From: Variovorax paradoxus
GTDB taxonomy: Bacteria; Pseudomonadota; Gammaproteobacteria; Burkholderiales; Burkholderiaceae_C
Assembly (NCBI RefSeq): GCF_902712855.1
Contig: NZ_LR743507.1
Coordinates: 2,218,001 to 2,282,000, forward strand
Direction of reading: 5' to 3'
Length of the DNA stretch: 64,000 bases
Made by a program: the position numbers and the translations under genes. Every line of letters starts with the position of its first letter. The first letter of the stretch is position 1. Positions 25,284-33,630 of this stretch are shown piece after piece. The notes under the pieces are model-generated. The model was not told the DNA's origin, ran no database searches, and saw only the letters and a list, made by a program, of their open reading frames with translations.

Positions 25284-25861
25284 AGCAGTTCGACTCCTGC
25301 AGCGCGCAGCATCTGGCAGGTGCGGATCAACGGCAGGCCGACGAGCGCTGTCGGGTCATCGCTGTCGATTGCGTCCAGCAATGCGATGCCGAGGCCTTCG
25401 CTCTTGGCACTGCCGGCGCAGTCGTAGGGCTGTTCGGCCTGCAGGTATTGCTCGATCGCCGTGTCGCTGAGGTCGCGAAAAACCACGCGCACAGGCGCGA
25501 TGTCGCGCTGGACGAAGCCGGAAGCGTGGCAGACGACGGCCACGGCCGTCTGGAAGATCAGCGTCTGGCCGCTCATGCGGCGCAACTGGGCGGTGGCGCG
25601 GACATGGTCGCCGGGCTTGCCGAGCGCTTCGCCGGCCAGGTCTGCCACCTGGTCCGAGCCGATGACCACGGCTTGCGGAAAGCGCGTGGCCACGGCGTTG
25701 GCCTTTTCGAGCGCCAGCCTCAGAGCCAGGTCGCGCGGTGTTTCTCCGGGAAGCGGTGTTTCGTCCACTTCGGGCGAGTGCACGTCGAAGGGCAGTCTGA
25801 GGCGGTTGAGCAGTTCTTGGCGGTAGCGCGAGGTCGAGGCAAGGATCACTGTGCGTTGCAT
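25280..25861 (-). CDS. Maf-family nucleotide pyrophosphatase (YceF type)
   Basis: Nucleoside-triphosphate pyrophosphatase of 193 residues that hydrolyses non-canonical or methylated nucleotides; the YceF type prefers m7GTP. The N-terminal STSRYRQELL, the ESSP-like VDETPLPGE segment, the conserved Lys in LEKANAVA, the catalytic Asp in VIGSDQVADL and the late AGSAKSEGLGIALLD are all in order. The last segment (SEGLG) distinguishes YceF from YhdE-type dTTP/UTP pyrophosphatases. Divergent from yceD, with about 80 bp between them; the yceF-yceD-rpmF arrangement is conserved in many proteobacteria. Confidence 0.9.
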   Translation of the reverse strand: MQRTVILASTSRYRQELLNRLRLPFDVHSPEVDETPLPGETPRDLALRLALEKANAVATRFPQAVVIGSDQVADLAGEALGKPGDHVRATAQLRRMSGQTLIFQTAVAVVCHASGFVQRDIAPVRVVFRDLSDTAIEQYLQAEQPYDCAGSAKSEGLGIALLDAIDSDDPTALVGLPLIRTCQMLRAAGVELL

Positions 25862-25941
25862 GAGGAGATTGTGCGTGAGCCTCCAAGACCCTGAGGCACG
25901 CCCGACGCACGCGAGTGAGCAGGCGCGATAGACTGGTGCGG

Positions 25942-26511
25942 ATGAAGAGAGAATTTGCCCCCGAACGGCTCAATGTGCCGGCCTTCACGGCCGCCGCTGC
26001 CACCCTGGATGCCGCAGACCCGGTCCCTGACTATGAGCGCCTGGTCGCCGAACTGGCTGCCCCGGCCCCCGAGGCGGTGGTCCGGTGGGAGGCCAGCGGG
26101 GAAGAGCGCCCAGGCGCAGACGGCAAGCCCACGCCCTGGATGCATCTTGAAGCCGAAGCCACCGTGCCGCTGGTTTGCCAGCGTTGCCTGGCGCCCGTGG
26201 AAACGCTGCTTTCGGTGGACCGCTGGTTCCGTTTCGTGGCCGACGAGGCGACCGCCGAGGCGGAAGATGAGGAGGCGGACGAAGACCTGCTCGTCGTCAG
26301 CCGTGATTTCGACCTGCGCACGCTGATCGAGGACGAGCTTCTGATGGAAATCCCCGTCATGCCGGTCCACGACATTTGTCCTGCGCCCGTGCGCCTTTCC
26401 TCCAGCGACGAAGACTTCAAGGCTGCCGGAGAGGCCAAGCCGAATCCCTTTGCTGCCCTCGAAGCGTTGCGTTCGCGCACGCCGAAAGACGGCTTGGAAG
26501 AGGGCAAGTAG
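25942..26511 (+). CDS. yceD: DUF177/YceD family protein
   Basis: Protein of 189 residues of the YceD (DUF177) family, linked to large ribosomal RNA metabolism and nearly always next to rpmF. It has the family's CxxC in VPLVCQRCLAPV (about 81-84), the acidic block EAEDEEADEDLLV and the CPAPVRLS segment. ATG 25942 gives the usual N-terminus KREFAPERLNV; the GTG 27 bp earlier adds an untypical tail. It precedes rpmF by about 145 bp, which contain a candidate rpmF promoter. Confidence 0.87.
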   Translation: MKREFAPERLNVPAFTAAAATLDAADPVPDYERLVAELAAPAPEAVVRWEASGEERPGADGKPTPWMHLEAEATVPLVCQRCLAPVETLLSVDRWFRFVADEATAEAEDEEADEDLLVVSRDFDLRTLIEDELLMEIPVMPVHDICPAPVRLSSSDEDFKAAGEAKPNPFAALEALRSRTPKDGLEEGK

Positions 26512-26531
26512 CTCTTTCGCGGTGGCTGGGC

Positions 26532-26537
26532 TATAAT
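26532..26537 (+). promoter_or_regulatory. candidate rpmF -10 element
   Basis: A perfect TATAAT lies 120 bp before rpmF in otherwise GC-rich sequence. No matching -35 hexamer is seen 17 bp upstream, so only the -10 is called. Confidence 0.4.
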
Positions 26538-26657
26538 CATGGGCTTCGCGCGCGCCGCCGTGAGATGCATCGCAGATCAGCACATGCCAGCCATGTCACT
26601 GCATTGCCACTGTTTGAGCCCGCACCTTTTCACTCACCTTACAGTCCAGGAGCCACC

Positions 26658-26840
26658 ATGGCCGTCCAGCAAAACAAGAAGTCGCCTTCCAAGCGCGGCA
26701 TGCACCGTTCCCACAATGCGCTGGTCGTTCCCGGCATCGCCGTCGAGCCGACCACCGGTGAAACGCACCTGCGTCACCACATCAGCCCCAACGGTTTCTA
26801 CCGTGGCCGCCAGGTGCTCAAGAACAAGTCCGAAGCCTGA
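26658..26840 (+). CDS. rpmF: 50S ribosomal protein L32
   Basis: Ribosomal protein of 60 residues. AVQQNKKSPSKRGMHRSHNA in outline is the L32 N-terminal signature, and the protein ends THLRHHISPNGFYRGRQVL plus a short tail, the cysteine-free form. AGGAG at 26648-26652 is a well-placed Shine-Dalgarno. The position between yceD and plsX is conserved widely in proteobacteria and links ribosome output with phospholipid synthesis. A strong hairpin follows directly. Confidence 0.95.
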   Translation: MAVQQNKKSPSKRGMHRSHNALVVPGIAVEPTTGETHLRHHISPNGFYRGRQVLKNKSEA

Positions 26841-26857
26841 TCTCGCATCCCAAGGCC

Positions 26858-26901
26858 AAGGCCCGAAGCTACTTTCCCTGTAGCGTCGGGCCTTTGTTTT
26901 G
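26858..26901 (+). terminator. hairpin between rpmF and plsX (terminator or attenuator)
   Basis: Left arm 26858-26872 and right arm 26880-26894 pair over 14 of 15 positions with a 7-nt loop; TGTTTTG follows, and the plsX ATG starts at 26902. It is strong enough to end rpmF transcription in part. It occupies the place where a plsX ribosome-binding site would be. Confidence 0.75.
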
Positions 26902-27999
26902 ATGGCTACGCCTTCTTCCCCCGAAATCACTGCTGCTCCTTCCGCAATCACGCTGGCCGTCGATTGCATGGGGGGTGATCATGGGCCGCGAGTCACGCTC
27001 GCGGCCTGCCGCGCCTTTCTCGAGCGGCACAGCGAGGCCTCGTTGTTGCTTGTCGGCGTGCCGGCGGCGCTTTCTGGCTTTGCCACGCATCCCCGCGCCC
27101 GGATCGTCGCTGCCAGCGAGGTCGTGGGCATGGACGATCCAGTGGAAATTGCTCTTCGCAAGAAGAAAGATTCTTCGATGCGTGTGGCTATCCAGCAGGT
27201 CAAGGACGGTGTCGCACAAGCGGCCGTCTCTGCTGGCAATACTGGGGCGCTGATGGCCATTGCGCGCTATCTGCTCAAGACGCTTGAAGGGATCGATCGG
27301 CCCGCCATCGCGCCGCAGCTGCCCAATGCCAAGGGTGGGGCGACAACCGTGCTCGACCTGGGTGCAAACGTCGACTGCGATGCCGAGGATTTGCTTCAGT
27401 TCGCCGTGCTCGGCTCGGCCCTGGTGTCTGCATTGACCGGCAACGAGGCGCCATCGGTCGGGTTGCTCAACATCGGTGAAGAAGCGATCAAGGGCAGCGA
27501 AACGATCAAGAAAGCCAGTCAACTGCTGCGTACGGCTGCCAATTCGAAAGATCTGAACTTCTACGGAAACGTGGAAGGCAACGATATTTTTAAGGGCACG
27601 ACGGACATCGTCGTATGTGACGGTTTCGTCGGAAATGTCGCGCTGAAGGCCAGCGAGGGCGTTGCTTCGATGATCGGAGAATTCATTCGCGTTGAATTTT
27701 CCAGAAATGCTTTCACCAAACTGGCTGCGATTGTTGCGTATCCGGTTCTAAAAGCTTTTAAAAGCCGTCTTGATCACCGCCGATACAACGGCGCTGCGCT
27801 TTTGGGGCTGCGTGGCCTGGTGTTTAAGAGTCATGGCTCGGCTGACGAAGTGGCTTTCGGCCATGCGCTGGATCGCGCTTATGATGCCGCTCGCAACAAC
27901 CTGCTCGATCGCGTGCGGGCCCGCATCGCCCACGCCGCGCCTTTGCTCGCGCGGCAAGAACCGGCGGCGCCGGTCGACGCGTCAGCCCTTCACGTTTGA
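26902..27999 (+). CDS. plsX: phosphate acyltransferase PlsX
   Basis: Converts acyl-ACP to acyl-phosphate for phospholipid synthesis, acting at the membrane surface. Its 365 residues are normal for the family. LAVDCMGGDHGP near residue 22, then AAVSAGNTGALMA and DLGANVDCDAEDLLQFA are signature segments. The C-terminal VGNVALKASEG and GLRGLVFKSHGSAD are typical too. ATG 26902 is chosen; no later start keeps the first strand. The ATG lies only 8 bp after a terminator-like hairpin and no Shine-Dalgarno is visible. The stop overlaps the fabH start (TGATG). Confidence 0.95.
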   Translation: MATPSSPEITAAPSAITLAVDCMGGDHGPRVTLAACRAFLERHSEASLLLVGVPAALSGFATHPRARIVAASEVVGMDDPVEIALRKKKDSSMRVAIQQVKDGVAQAAVSAGNTGALMAIARYLLKTLEGIDRPAIAPQLPNAKGGATTVLDLGANVDCDAEDLLQFAVLGSALVSALTGNEAPSVGLLNIGEEAIKGSETIKKASQLLRTAANSKDLNFYGNVEGNDIFKGTTDIVVCDGFVGNVALKASEGVASMIGEFIRVEFSRNAFTKLAAIVAYPVLKAFKSRLDHRRYNGAALLGLRGLVFKSHGSADEVAFGHALDRAYDAARNNLLDRVRARIAHAAPLLARQEPAAPVDASALHV

Positions 28000-28976
28000 T
28001 GACCCCTTATTCACGCATTACCGGCACCGGCAGCTATCTGCCTCCACGCCGCGTGACCAATGACGATCTCGCCAAGGAGTTGGCGGAGCGCGGCATCGAA
28101 ACTTCCGACCAATGGATCGTCGAGCGCACCGGCATCCATGCGCGGCACTTTGCCGCTCCGGACGTCACGAGCAGCGATCTTGGTCTCGAGGCAGCCCGCC
28201 ACGCGCTCGAATCCGCAGGCCGGAAGGCCAGCGATGTCGACCTGATCATCGTGGCGACTTCGACGCCCGATATGGTGTTCCCGTCCTCGGCGGCCATTCT
28301 CCAGAACAAGCTCGGCATTGCCGGCTGTCCGGCATTCGACGTCCAGGCGGTCTGCAGCGGCTTCGTCTATGCGCTCACCGTCGCCGACGCGATGATCCGG
28401 ACGGGCACCGCGCGCTGTGCCCTCGTGGTGGGCGCCGAGGTGTTCTCCCGCATCCTGGACTTCAACGATCGCACCACTTGCGTGCTGTTCGGCGATGGTG
28501 CCGGGGCGGTGGTGCTCGAGGCGAGCGACGAGCCCGGCATTCTGGCGAGCGACCTGCATGCCGATGGCAAGCACGTCGGCATTCTTTGCGTGCCGGGGCA
28601 TGTTTCCGGTGGCAATGTCCTGGGCACGCCGCTGCTGCACATGGACGGCCAGGCCGTCTTCAAGCTCGCCGTTCGCGTGCTCGAAGAGGCTGCGCGCGCC
28701 ACGCTCGCCAAGGCGGGCAAGACCGATGCGGACATCGATTGGCTCATTCCGCATCAGGCCAACATCCGAATCATGGAAGGCACGGCGAAGAAGCTGAAGC
28801 TTCCTCGCGAGAAATTGATCGTCACTGTGAACGAGCACGGCAACACATCGGCCGCCTCGATTCCGCTGGCGCTCGATGAGGCCGTCCGCTCCGGCAAGGT
28901 GAAGAAAGGCGAAACGCTCATGCTCGAAGGCGTAGGCGGTGGCTTCACCTGGGGCGCAGTCCTATTGAACCTGTAG
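27999..28976 (+). CDS. fabH: beta-ketoacyl-ACP synthase III
   Basis: Starts fatty-acid chains by condensing acetyl-CoA with malonyl-ACP. Of its 325 residues the catalytic triad is visible: Cys119 in VQAVCSGF, His in LIPHQANIRI (about 252) and Asn in NEHGNTSAAS (about 282). The N-terminus YSRITGTGSYLPPRRVTND and the C-terminal GGGFTWGAVLLNL are typical. It overlaps plsX by one base, so it is translationally coupled, and is followed by fabD after 53 bp. Confidence 0.96.
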   Translation: MTPYSRITGTGSYLPPRRVTNDDLAKELAERGIETSDQWIVERTGIHARHFAAPDVTSSDLGLEAARHALESAGRKASDVDLIIVATSTPDMVFPSSAAILQNKLGIAGCPAFDVQAVCSGFVYALTVADAMIRTGTARCALVVGAEVFSRILDFNDRTTCVLFGDGAGAVVLEASDEPGILASDLHADGKHVGILCVPGHVSGGNVLGTPLLHMDGQAVFKLAVRVLEEAARATLAKAGKTDADIDWLIPHQANIRIMEGTAKKLKLPREKLIVTVNEHGNTSAASIPLALDEAVRSGKVKKGETLMLEGVGGGFTWGAVLLNL

Positions 28977-29029
28977 TGTGTTGCGGCGTCCGGCAGAGGA
29001 CGCCCGCAATGCGAGATGACGCATAAACA

Positions 29030-29983
29030 ATGAAATCCTTTGCTTTTGTCTTTCCGGGTCAGGGCTCGCAGGCAGTCGGCATGCTCGACGCCTGGGTCGG
29101 CCACCCTGCCGTTGTCGAGACCTTGCGCGAAGCTTCGGACGCGCTCGGTGAAGACGTGGGCGCGCTGATCAAGAATGGTCCCAAGGAAGAACTGGCGCTG
29201 ACTACCAATACCCAGCCGGTGATGCTGGTGGCCGGGGTGGCGGCGTGGCGGGCATGGTTGGCTGAAGGCGGCTCGAAGCCTGCGGTCGTGGCGGGTCATT
29301 CGCTGGGCGAGTACTCGGCATTGGTCGCCTCGGGCGTGCTGTCGTTGGCGCAGGCCGCGCCGTTGGTGCGTTTCCGTGCGCAAGCGATGCAACAGGCTGT
29401 GCCTGTCGGCGTCGGGGCGATGGCTGCGGTGCTTGGCATGGAGTCGGGCAAGGTGGTTGCAGGCTGTGCGGAGGCCACTGCGAGCTTCGGTTCAGACAGC
29501 AGCGAAATCGTGGAGGCAGTGAACTTCAACGATCCGATGCAGACCGTGATTGCCGGTAGCAAGGCCGCCGTCGACAAGGCCTGCGAACTGCTCAAGGCCA
29601 ACGGCGCCAAGCGTGCGTTGCTCCTGCCTGTGTCGGCACCGTTTCATTCGAGCCTGATGAAGCCTGCCGCCGAGGCTCTGCGCGAGAAGCTGGCCTCCAC
29701 CACGCTGGCGCCGCCGCAGATTCCAGTGTTGAACAACATCGATGTGGCTGTGGAAACCGATGCCGACCGCATCCGCGATGCGCTGGTGCGCCAGGCCGCA
29801 GGCCCGGTGCGTTGGGTCGAGAGTGTCCAGGCCTTGAAACTGCGCGGTGTCGCCTCCATCATCGAGTGCGGTCCCGGCAAGGTGCTGGCCGGCATGGTGA
29901 AGCGCATCGCTCCCGATCTGGAAGCCGCGTCGGTGTACGACCCGGCCACGCTCGCGGACATCCGACAATCGCTCGCCGGCTGA
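29030..29983 (+). CDS. fabD: malonyl-CoA:ACP transacylase
   Basis: Transfers malonyl from CoA to acyl carrier protein. Its 317 residues begin with the signature FVFPGQGSQAVGM. The nucleophile Ser91 is in GHSLGEYSA, the carboxylate-binding Arg follows in VRFRAQAMQ, and the partner His is in SAPFHSSLM (about 205). The C-terminal IECGPGKVLAGMVKRI is typical. It is the third gene of the plsX-fabHDG-acpP-fabF set. Confidence 0.96.
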   Translation: MKSFAFVFPGQGSQAVGMLDAWVGHPAVVETLREASDALGEDVGALIKNGPKEELALTTNTQPVMLVAGVAAWRAWLAEGGSKPAVVAGHSLGEYSALVASGVLSLAQAAPLVRFRAQAMQQAVPVGVGAMAAVLGMESGKVVAGCAEATASFGSDSSEIVEAVNFNDPMQTVIAGSKAAVDKACELLKANGAKRALLLPVSAPFHSSLMKPAAEALREKLASTTLAPPQIPVLNNIDVAVETDADRIRDALVRQAAGPVRWVESVQALKLRGVASIIECGPGKVLAGMVKRIAPDLEAASVYDPATLADIRQSLAG

Positions 29984-30007
29984 CCGGCAAGGCCAGACAC
30001 TTTTTTT

Positions 30008-30751
30008 ATGAGCATTCCCAAATTCGAAGGGCAAGTTGCCCTGGTGACCGGCGCGACGCGCGGTATCGGCGCAGCGATCGCACTGGAGCTTGCCCAGCGC
30101 GGACTGAAGGTCGTGGGCACCGGCACTACCGACGAAGGTGCGGCCAAGATCACTTCGGCGCTCAGCGCATTCGGCGGCCGCGGCCGGGCGCTCGACGTCA
30201 ATGACGGCGCCGCCGTCGAAGCCCTGATCGACGAGATCGTGCAGGCCTATGGCGCGATCCACGTGCTGGTCAACAATGCCGGCATCACGCGCGACACGCT
30301 CGCCATGCGCATGAAGGACAGCGATTGGGATGCAGTACTCGACACCAATCTCAAAGCGGTCTTCTCGCTTTCGCGCGCAGTCATCCGCCCGATGATGAAG
30401 CAGCGCTATGGTCGCATCATCAGCATCACCAGCGTGGTGGGCGCCTCCGGCAATGCCGGCCAGGCCAACTACGCAGCTGCCAAGGCAGGCGTCGCAGGCA
30501 TGACCCGCGCGTTGGCCCGTGAACTCGGCAGCCGCAACATCACCGTCAATTGCGTCGCACCCGGTTTCATCGAAACCGACATGACGGCCAGCCTCCCGGA
30601 AGCCCAGCAGCAGGCGCTGCTCCAGCAGATTCCTCTGGGGCATCTGGGCAAGCCAGCCGACATCGCGCATGCAGTGGCTTATCTCGCATCGCCCCAGGCG
30701 TCATACGTCACGGGGCAGGAGCTGCACGTCAACGGCGGCATGCACATGTAG
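30008..30751 (+). CDS. fabG: 3-oxoacyl-ACP reductase
   Basis: NADPH-dependent short-chain dehydrogenase that reduces 3-oxoacyl-ACP in each elongation round. Of its 247 residues, VTGATRGIGAAIALEL is the nucleotide-binding glycine motif, NNAGITRDTLAMRM follows, and SVVGASGNAGQANYAAAKAG carries the Ser-Tyr-Lys catalytic set. The C-terminus YVTGQELHVNGGMHM is the FabG consensus. The start is directly preceded by seven T and no Shine-Dalgarno is apparent within 12 bp. Confidence 0.96.
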   Translation: MSIPKFEGQVALVTGATRGIGAAIALELAQRGLKVVGTGTTDEGAAKITSALSAFGGRGRALDVNDGAAVEALIDEIVQAYGAIHVLVNNAGITRDTLAMRMKDSDWDAVLDTNLKAVFSLSRAVIRPMMKQRYGRIISITSVVGASGNAGQANYAAAKAGVAGMTRALARELGSRNITVNCVAPGFIETDMTASLPEAQQQALLQQIPLGHLGKPADIAHAVAYLASPQASYVTGQELHVNGGMHM

Positions 30752-30809
30752 CCGAAAGGCGCAATCTTTCCCGCACCGGGTGCACGGCAAATGCCACAAT
30801 GCGCCCGGC

Positions 30810-30815
30810 TAAAAT
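30810..30815 (+). promoter_or_regulatory. candidate acpP -10 element
   Basis: TAAAAT lies 34 bp before the acpP start in a 98-bp gap after fabG. acpP often has its own strong promoter besides read-through. No convincing -35 is seen. Confidence 0.35.
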
Positions 30816-30849
30816 CCACCGATTACCTACAACCCTCAGAGGGAACCAA

Positions 30850-31089
30850 ATGAGCGATATCGAAGCACGTGTCAAGAAAATCATCGCCGAGCAACTCGGC
30901 GTGGAAGAGTCCCAAGTGACGAACGAAAAGGCTTTCGTGGCCGACCTCGGCGCTGACTCGCTCGACACGGTCGAACTCGTGATGGCACTCGAAGACGAAT
31001 TCGGCATCGAAATTCCCGACGAAGATGCCGAGAAGATCACCACGGTGCAAAACGCCGTCGACTACGCCACCAAGAATCAAAAGGCCTGA
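30850..31089 (+). CDS. acpP: acyl carrier protein
   Basis: Acidic 79-residue carrier of growing acyl chains. The phosphopantetheine attachment Ser37 lies in FVADLGADSLDTVELVM, the near-invariant ACP motif. GGGAA just before the ATG is a good ribosome-binding site. It needs activation by AcpS, whose gene lies about 13 kb downstream in this window. It stands between fabG and fabF as in most proteobacteria. Confidence 0.97.
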   Translation: MSDIEARVKKIIAEQLGVEESQVTNEKAFVADLGADSLDTVELVMALEDEFGIEIPDEDAEKITTVQNAVDYATKNQKA

Positions 31090-31188
31090 CAGGCCAGCTG
31101 ACAACATTGCAACTGCGGCCGGCGGCTTTTCTTTGAACCGCACGCGCCGGCAGGCAACTGTTCAGCGCTTCCAGAAAGGTTTGCCGGC

Positions 31189-32433
31189 ATGACCAAACGC
31201 CGCGTCGTCGTGACCGGACTCGGTTGCATCGCTCCTGTCGGAAACACCGCATCCGAATCCTGGGCCAACCTGTTGGCCGGGAAGTCGGGCATTGCGAACA
31301 TCACCGCGTTCGATGCAAGCGCCTTCGCCTGCAAGTTCGCCGGTGAGGTCAAAGGTTTCGACATCACCCAATACATTTCGGAGAAAGAAGCGCGTCACAT
31401 GGACCGCTTCATTCATCTGGGCCTAGCCGCCGCCATCCAGGCTGTGCAGGACAGCGGATTGCCGACCGGCGAAGCGCTGTCTTATGAAGAAGCCGTGCGC
31501 ATCGGATGCAACATCGGCTCGGGCATCGGCGGTCTGCCGATGATCGAACAGACGCACGGCGAACTGACTGCACGCGGCCCGCGCCGCGTGTCGCCGTTCT
31601 TCGTGCCGGCATCGATCATCAACATGATCTCCGGCCACGTGTCGATCAAGTACGGCTTCAAGGGCCCAAATATCGCCGTGGTCACTGCCTGCACCACCGG
31701 CCTTCACGCCATCGGCACGTCGGCACGCATGATCGAGTACGGCGATGCCGACGTGATGATTGCGGGCGGTGCCGAATCGACCATTTCCCCGCTCGGCATC
31801 GGCGGTTTCACCGCGCCTCGCGCGCTGAGCACGCGAAATGACGATCCCGCCACGGCCTCGCGTCCCTGGGACAAGGATCGTGACGGATTCGTGCTGGGCG
31901 AGGGCGCCGGCGTGCTGGTGCTCGAGGAATACGAGCATGCCAAGGCGCGCGGCGCGAAGATCTATGCTGAAGTTGCGGGCTTCGGCCTGACGGGCGATGC
32001 GTATCACATGACTGCACCTGACGTCGACGGCCCCCGCCGCTCGATGGCCATGGCACTGTCCAACGCCGGTGTCAACGCCGATCAGGTCCAGTACCTCAAC
32101 GCACATGGCACTTCGACGCAGATCGGCGACGTCAACGAGACGAATGCGGTCAAGCTGGCGTTCGGCGACCATGCGAAGAAACTGGTGGTCAATTCGACGA
32201 AGTCGATGACCGGCCACTTGCTGGGCGGCGCGGGTGGTATCGAATCGGTGTTCACGGTGATGGCGCTGCACGAGCAGAAGAGCCCGCCTACCATCAACAT
32301 CTTCAATCAGGATCCGGAGTGCGATCTCGACTACTGCGCCAACGAGGCGCGCGATCTGAAGATCGACGTCGCGGTCAAGAACAACTTCGGTTTCGGCGGC
32401 ACCAACGGTACGCTGGTGTTCAAGCGCGCTTGA
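31189..32433 (+). CDS. fabF: beta-ketoacyl-ACP synthase II
   Basis: Condensing enzyme that elongates acyl-ACP with malonyl-ACP, important for making cis-vaccenate. Of its 414 residues, the Cys-His-His triad is clear: Cys168 in VVTACTTGLHAIG, His in NAHGTSTQIGD (about 305) and His in KSMTGHLLGGAGG (about 342). The N-terminus RRVVVTGLGCIAPVG and the C-terminal NNFGFGGTNGTLVF are diagnostic. It is the last gene of the fatty-acid cluster. Confidence 0.96.
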   Translation: MTKRRVVVTGLGCIAPVGNTASESWANLLAGKSGIANITAFDASAFACKFAGEVKGFDITQYISEKEARHMDRFIHLGLAAAIQAVQDSGLPTGEALSYEEAVRIGCNIGSGIGGLPMIEQTHGELTARGPRRVSPFFVPASIINMISGHVSIKYGFKGPNIAVVTACTTGLHAIGTSARMIEYGDADVMIAGGAESTISPLGIGGFTAPRALSTRNDDPATASRPWDKDRDGFVLGEGAGVLVLEEYEHAKARGAKIYAEVAGFGLTGDAYHMTAPDVDGPRRSMAMALSNAGVNADQVQYLNAHGTSTQIGDVNETNAVKLAFGDHAKKLVVNSTKSMTGHLLGGAGGIESVFTVMALHEQKSPPTINIFNQDPECDLDYCANEARDLKIDVAVKNNFGFGGTNGTLVFKRA

Positions 32434-32446
32434 GCATTGCTCCTTC

Positions 32447-32929
32447 ATGCACAGCGCGCCGTCGGTGACTTATCCGGTGGGGCGCTCGCGCGGCGCGACC
32501 CGCCTTCTCATTACCCTTTGGGCCTTGGGCGCCTGCAGCGCCGGTGCGTCCTGCTATTTGTTCGATAGCAATGGATGGCGCCAGCTGTTGCTGGTTCTAA
32601 GTGTTGCCTTCGCCGGTGCGGCAGCGGGCTTCGGCCTGCGCCGCGATGGTGCGGGAACCTTGCGCTTCGACGGTCTCTGTTGGTCGCTCGACGGGGCTGC
32701 GCCGACGCGCCCGGTGAATGCCGCGCGAGTACTGGTGGCCCTTGATTTTCAGTCATTGATGCTGCTGCGCCTGAGCGAGCCGGGCCGCGCGCGTCGCTGG
32801 GTCTGGGTCGAGCGGCGGGCAATGCCAGAACGCTGGCGCGACGTTCGTCGTGCGGTATATTCGCGCCCCCCTGCCGCAACGCACGGGGGTGACACCTGGC
32901 GCGCGACGGCACCTGCCGATGCGTCCTGA
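32447..32929 (+). CDS. YgfX-like small membrane protein
   Basis: Protein of 160 residues, not firmly assigned. Two hydrophobic helices at about 20-38 and 46-64 with a short turn are followed by a beta-rich segment (LRFDGLCWSL to WVWVERRAMPERWRDVRRAVYSRP in outline). This layout and the Trp-Arg-Arg C-terminal motif resemble YgfX/CptA-type proteins, which in Escherichia coli affect cytoskeleton or flavinylation partners. It lies between fabF and rpoE, 9 bp before rpoE, so it probably heads the rpoE transcript. A mini-palindrome (TGCTAT/ATAGCA at 32552-32570) lies within the codons between its helices. Confidence 0.65.
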   Translation: MHSAPSVTYPVGRSRGATRLLITLWALGACSAGASCYLFDSNGWRQLLLVLSVAFAGAAAGFGLRRDGAGTLRFDGLCWSLDGAAPTRPVNAARVLVALDFQSLMLLRLSEPGRARRWVWVERRAMPERWRDVRRAVYSRPPAATHGGDTWRATAPADAS

Positions 32930-32938
32930 ATTTTCCCG

Positions 32939-33613
32939 ATGACCACTTCTCCGCCGCCCGTACCGCCGGATTCCGGCCTGACCGACGCGCCTGCTGGAGC
33001 GCCGCGTCCGGGCGAGGTCGACTTCCAACTGGTCCAGCGCACCGTCGCAGGCGACCAGAAGGCGTTCGAGCTGCTGGTGATCAAGTACCAGCGCCGTATT
33101 GAACGCCTGATCGGGCGGATGGTGCGCGATGTCGACCTGATCGAGGACATCGCGCAGGAAACCTTCATTCGCGCCTACCGCGCGCTGCATCAGTTCCGCG
33201 GCGAGGCGCAGTTCTATACCTGGCTCTATCGGATCGCCGTCAACACCGCCAAGAAGGCGCTGGTCGACATGAAGCGCGATCCGACCGTCTCCGAAGCTGC
33301 TCTGAGGCCGTCTTCTGAAGACGAGGATGAAACTTACCGTCCCGGAAACGAACCAACCACCGACGAAACCCCCGAATCGGTCATGGCGGCGAACGAAATC
33401 GCCAGCGCCGTCGAGGCTGCCATGGAAGCGCTGCCGGCTGAATTGCGGCAGGCGGTCACGCTGCGCGAAATCGAGGGCATGAGTTACGAAGAGATTGCCG
33501 AGGTCATGGATTGCCCCATCGGCACCGTGCGTTCGCGCATTTTCCGGGCGCGCGAGGCCATTTCGGCCAGGGTCAAGCCGCTGCTGGACAACCAGTCCGG
33601 CAAGCGTTGGTAA
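32939..33613 (+). CDS. rpoE: RNA polymerase sigma factor RpoE (ECF, AlgU-like)
   Basis: Extracytoplasmic-function sigma factor of 224 residues that controls the envelope-stress response. A 25-residue Pro-rich tail precedes region 2 (DFQLVQRTVAGDQKAFELLV in outline, to FYTWLYRIAVNTAKKAL). A linker of about 45 acidic residues precedes region 4 with LPAELRQAVTLREIEGMSYEEIAEVMDCPIGTVRSRIFRARE in outline. The next genes rseA, rseB and degP confirm identity. Confidence 0.95.
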   Translation: MTTSPPPVPPDSGLTDAPAGAPRPGEVDFQLVQRTVAGDQKAFELLVIKYQRRIERLIGRMVRDVDLIEDIAQETFIRAYRALHQFRGEAQFYTWLYRIAVNTAKKALVDMKRDPTVSEAALRPSSEDEDETYRPGNEPTTDETPESVMAANEIASAVEAAMEALPAELRQAVTLREIEGMSYEEIAEVMDCPIGTVRSRIFRAREAISARVKPLLDNQSGKRW

Positions 33614-33630
33614 GTAAGCAGGTGAATGAA

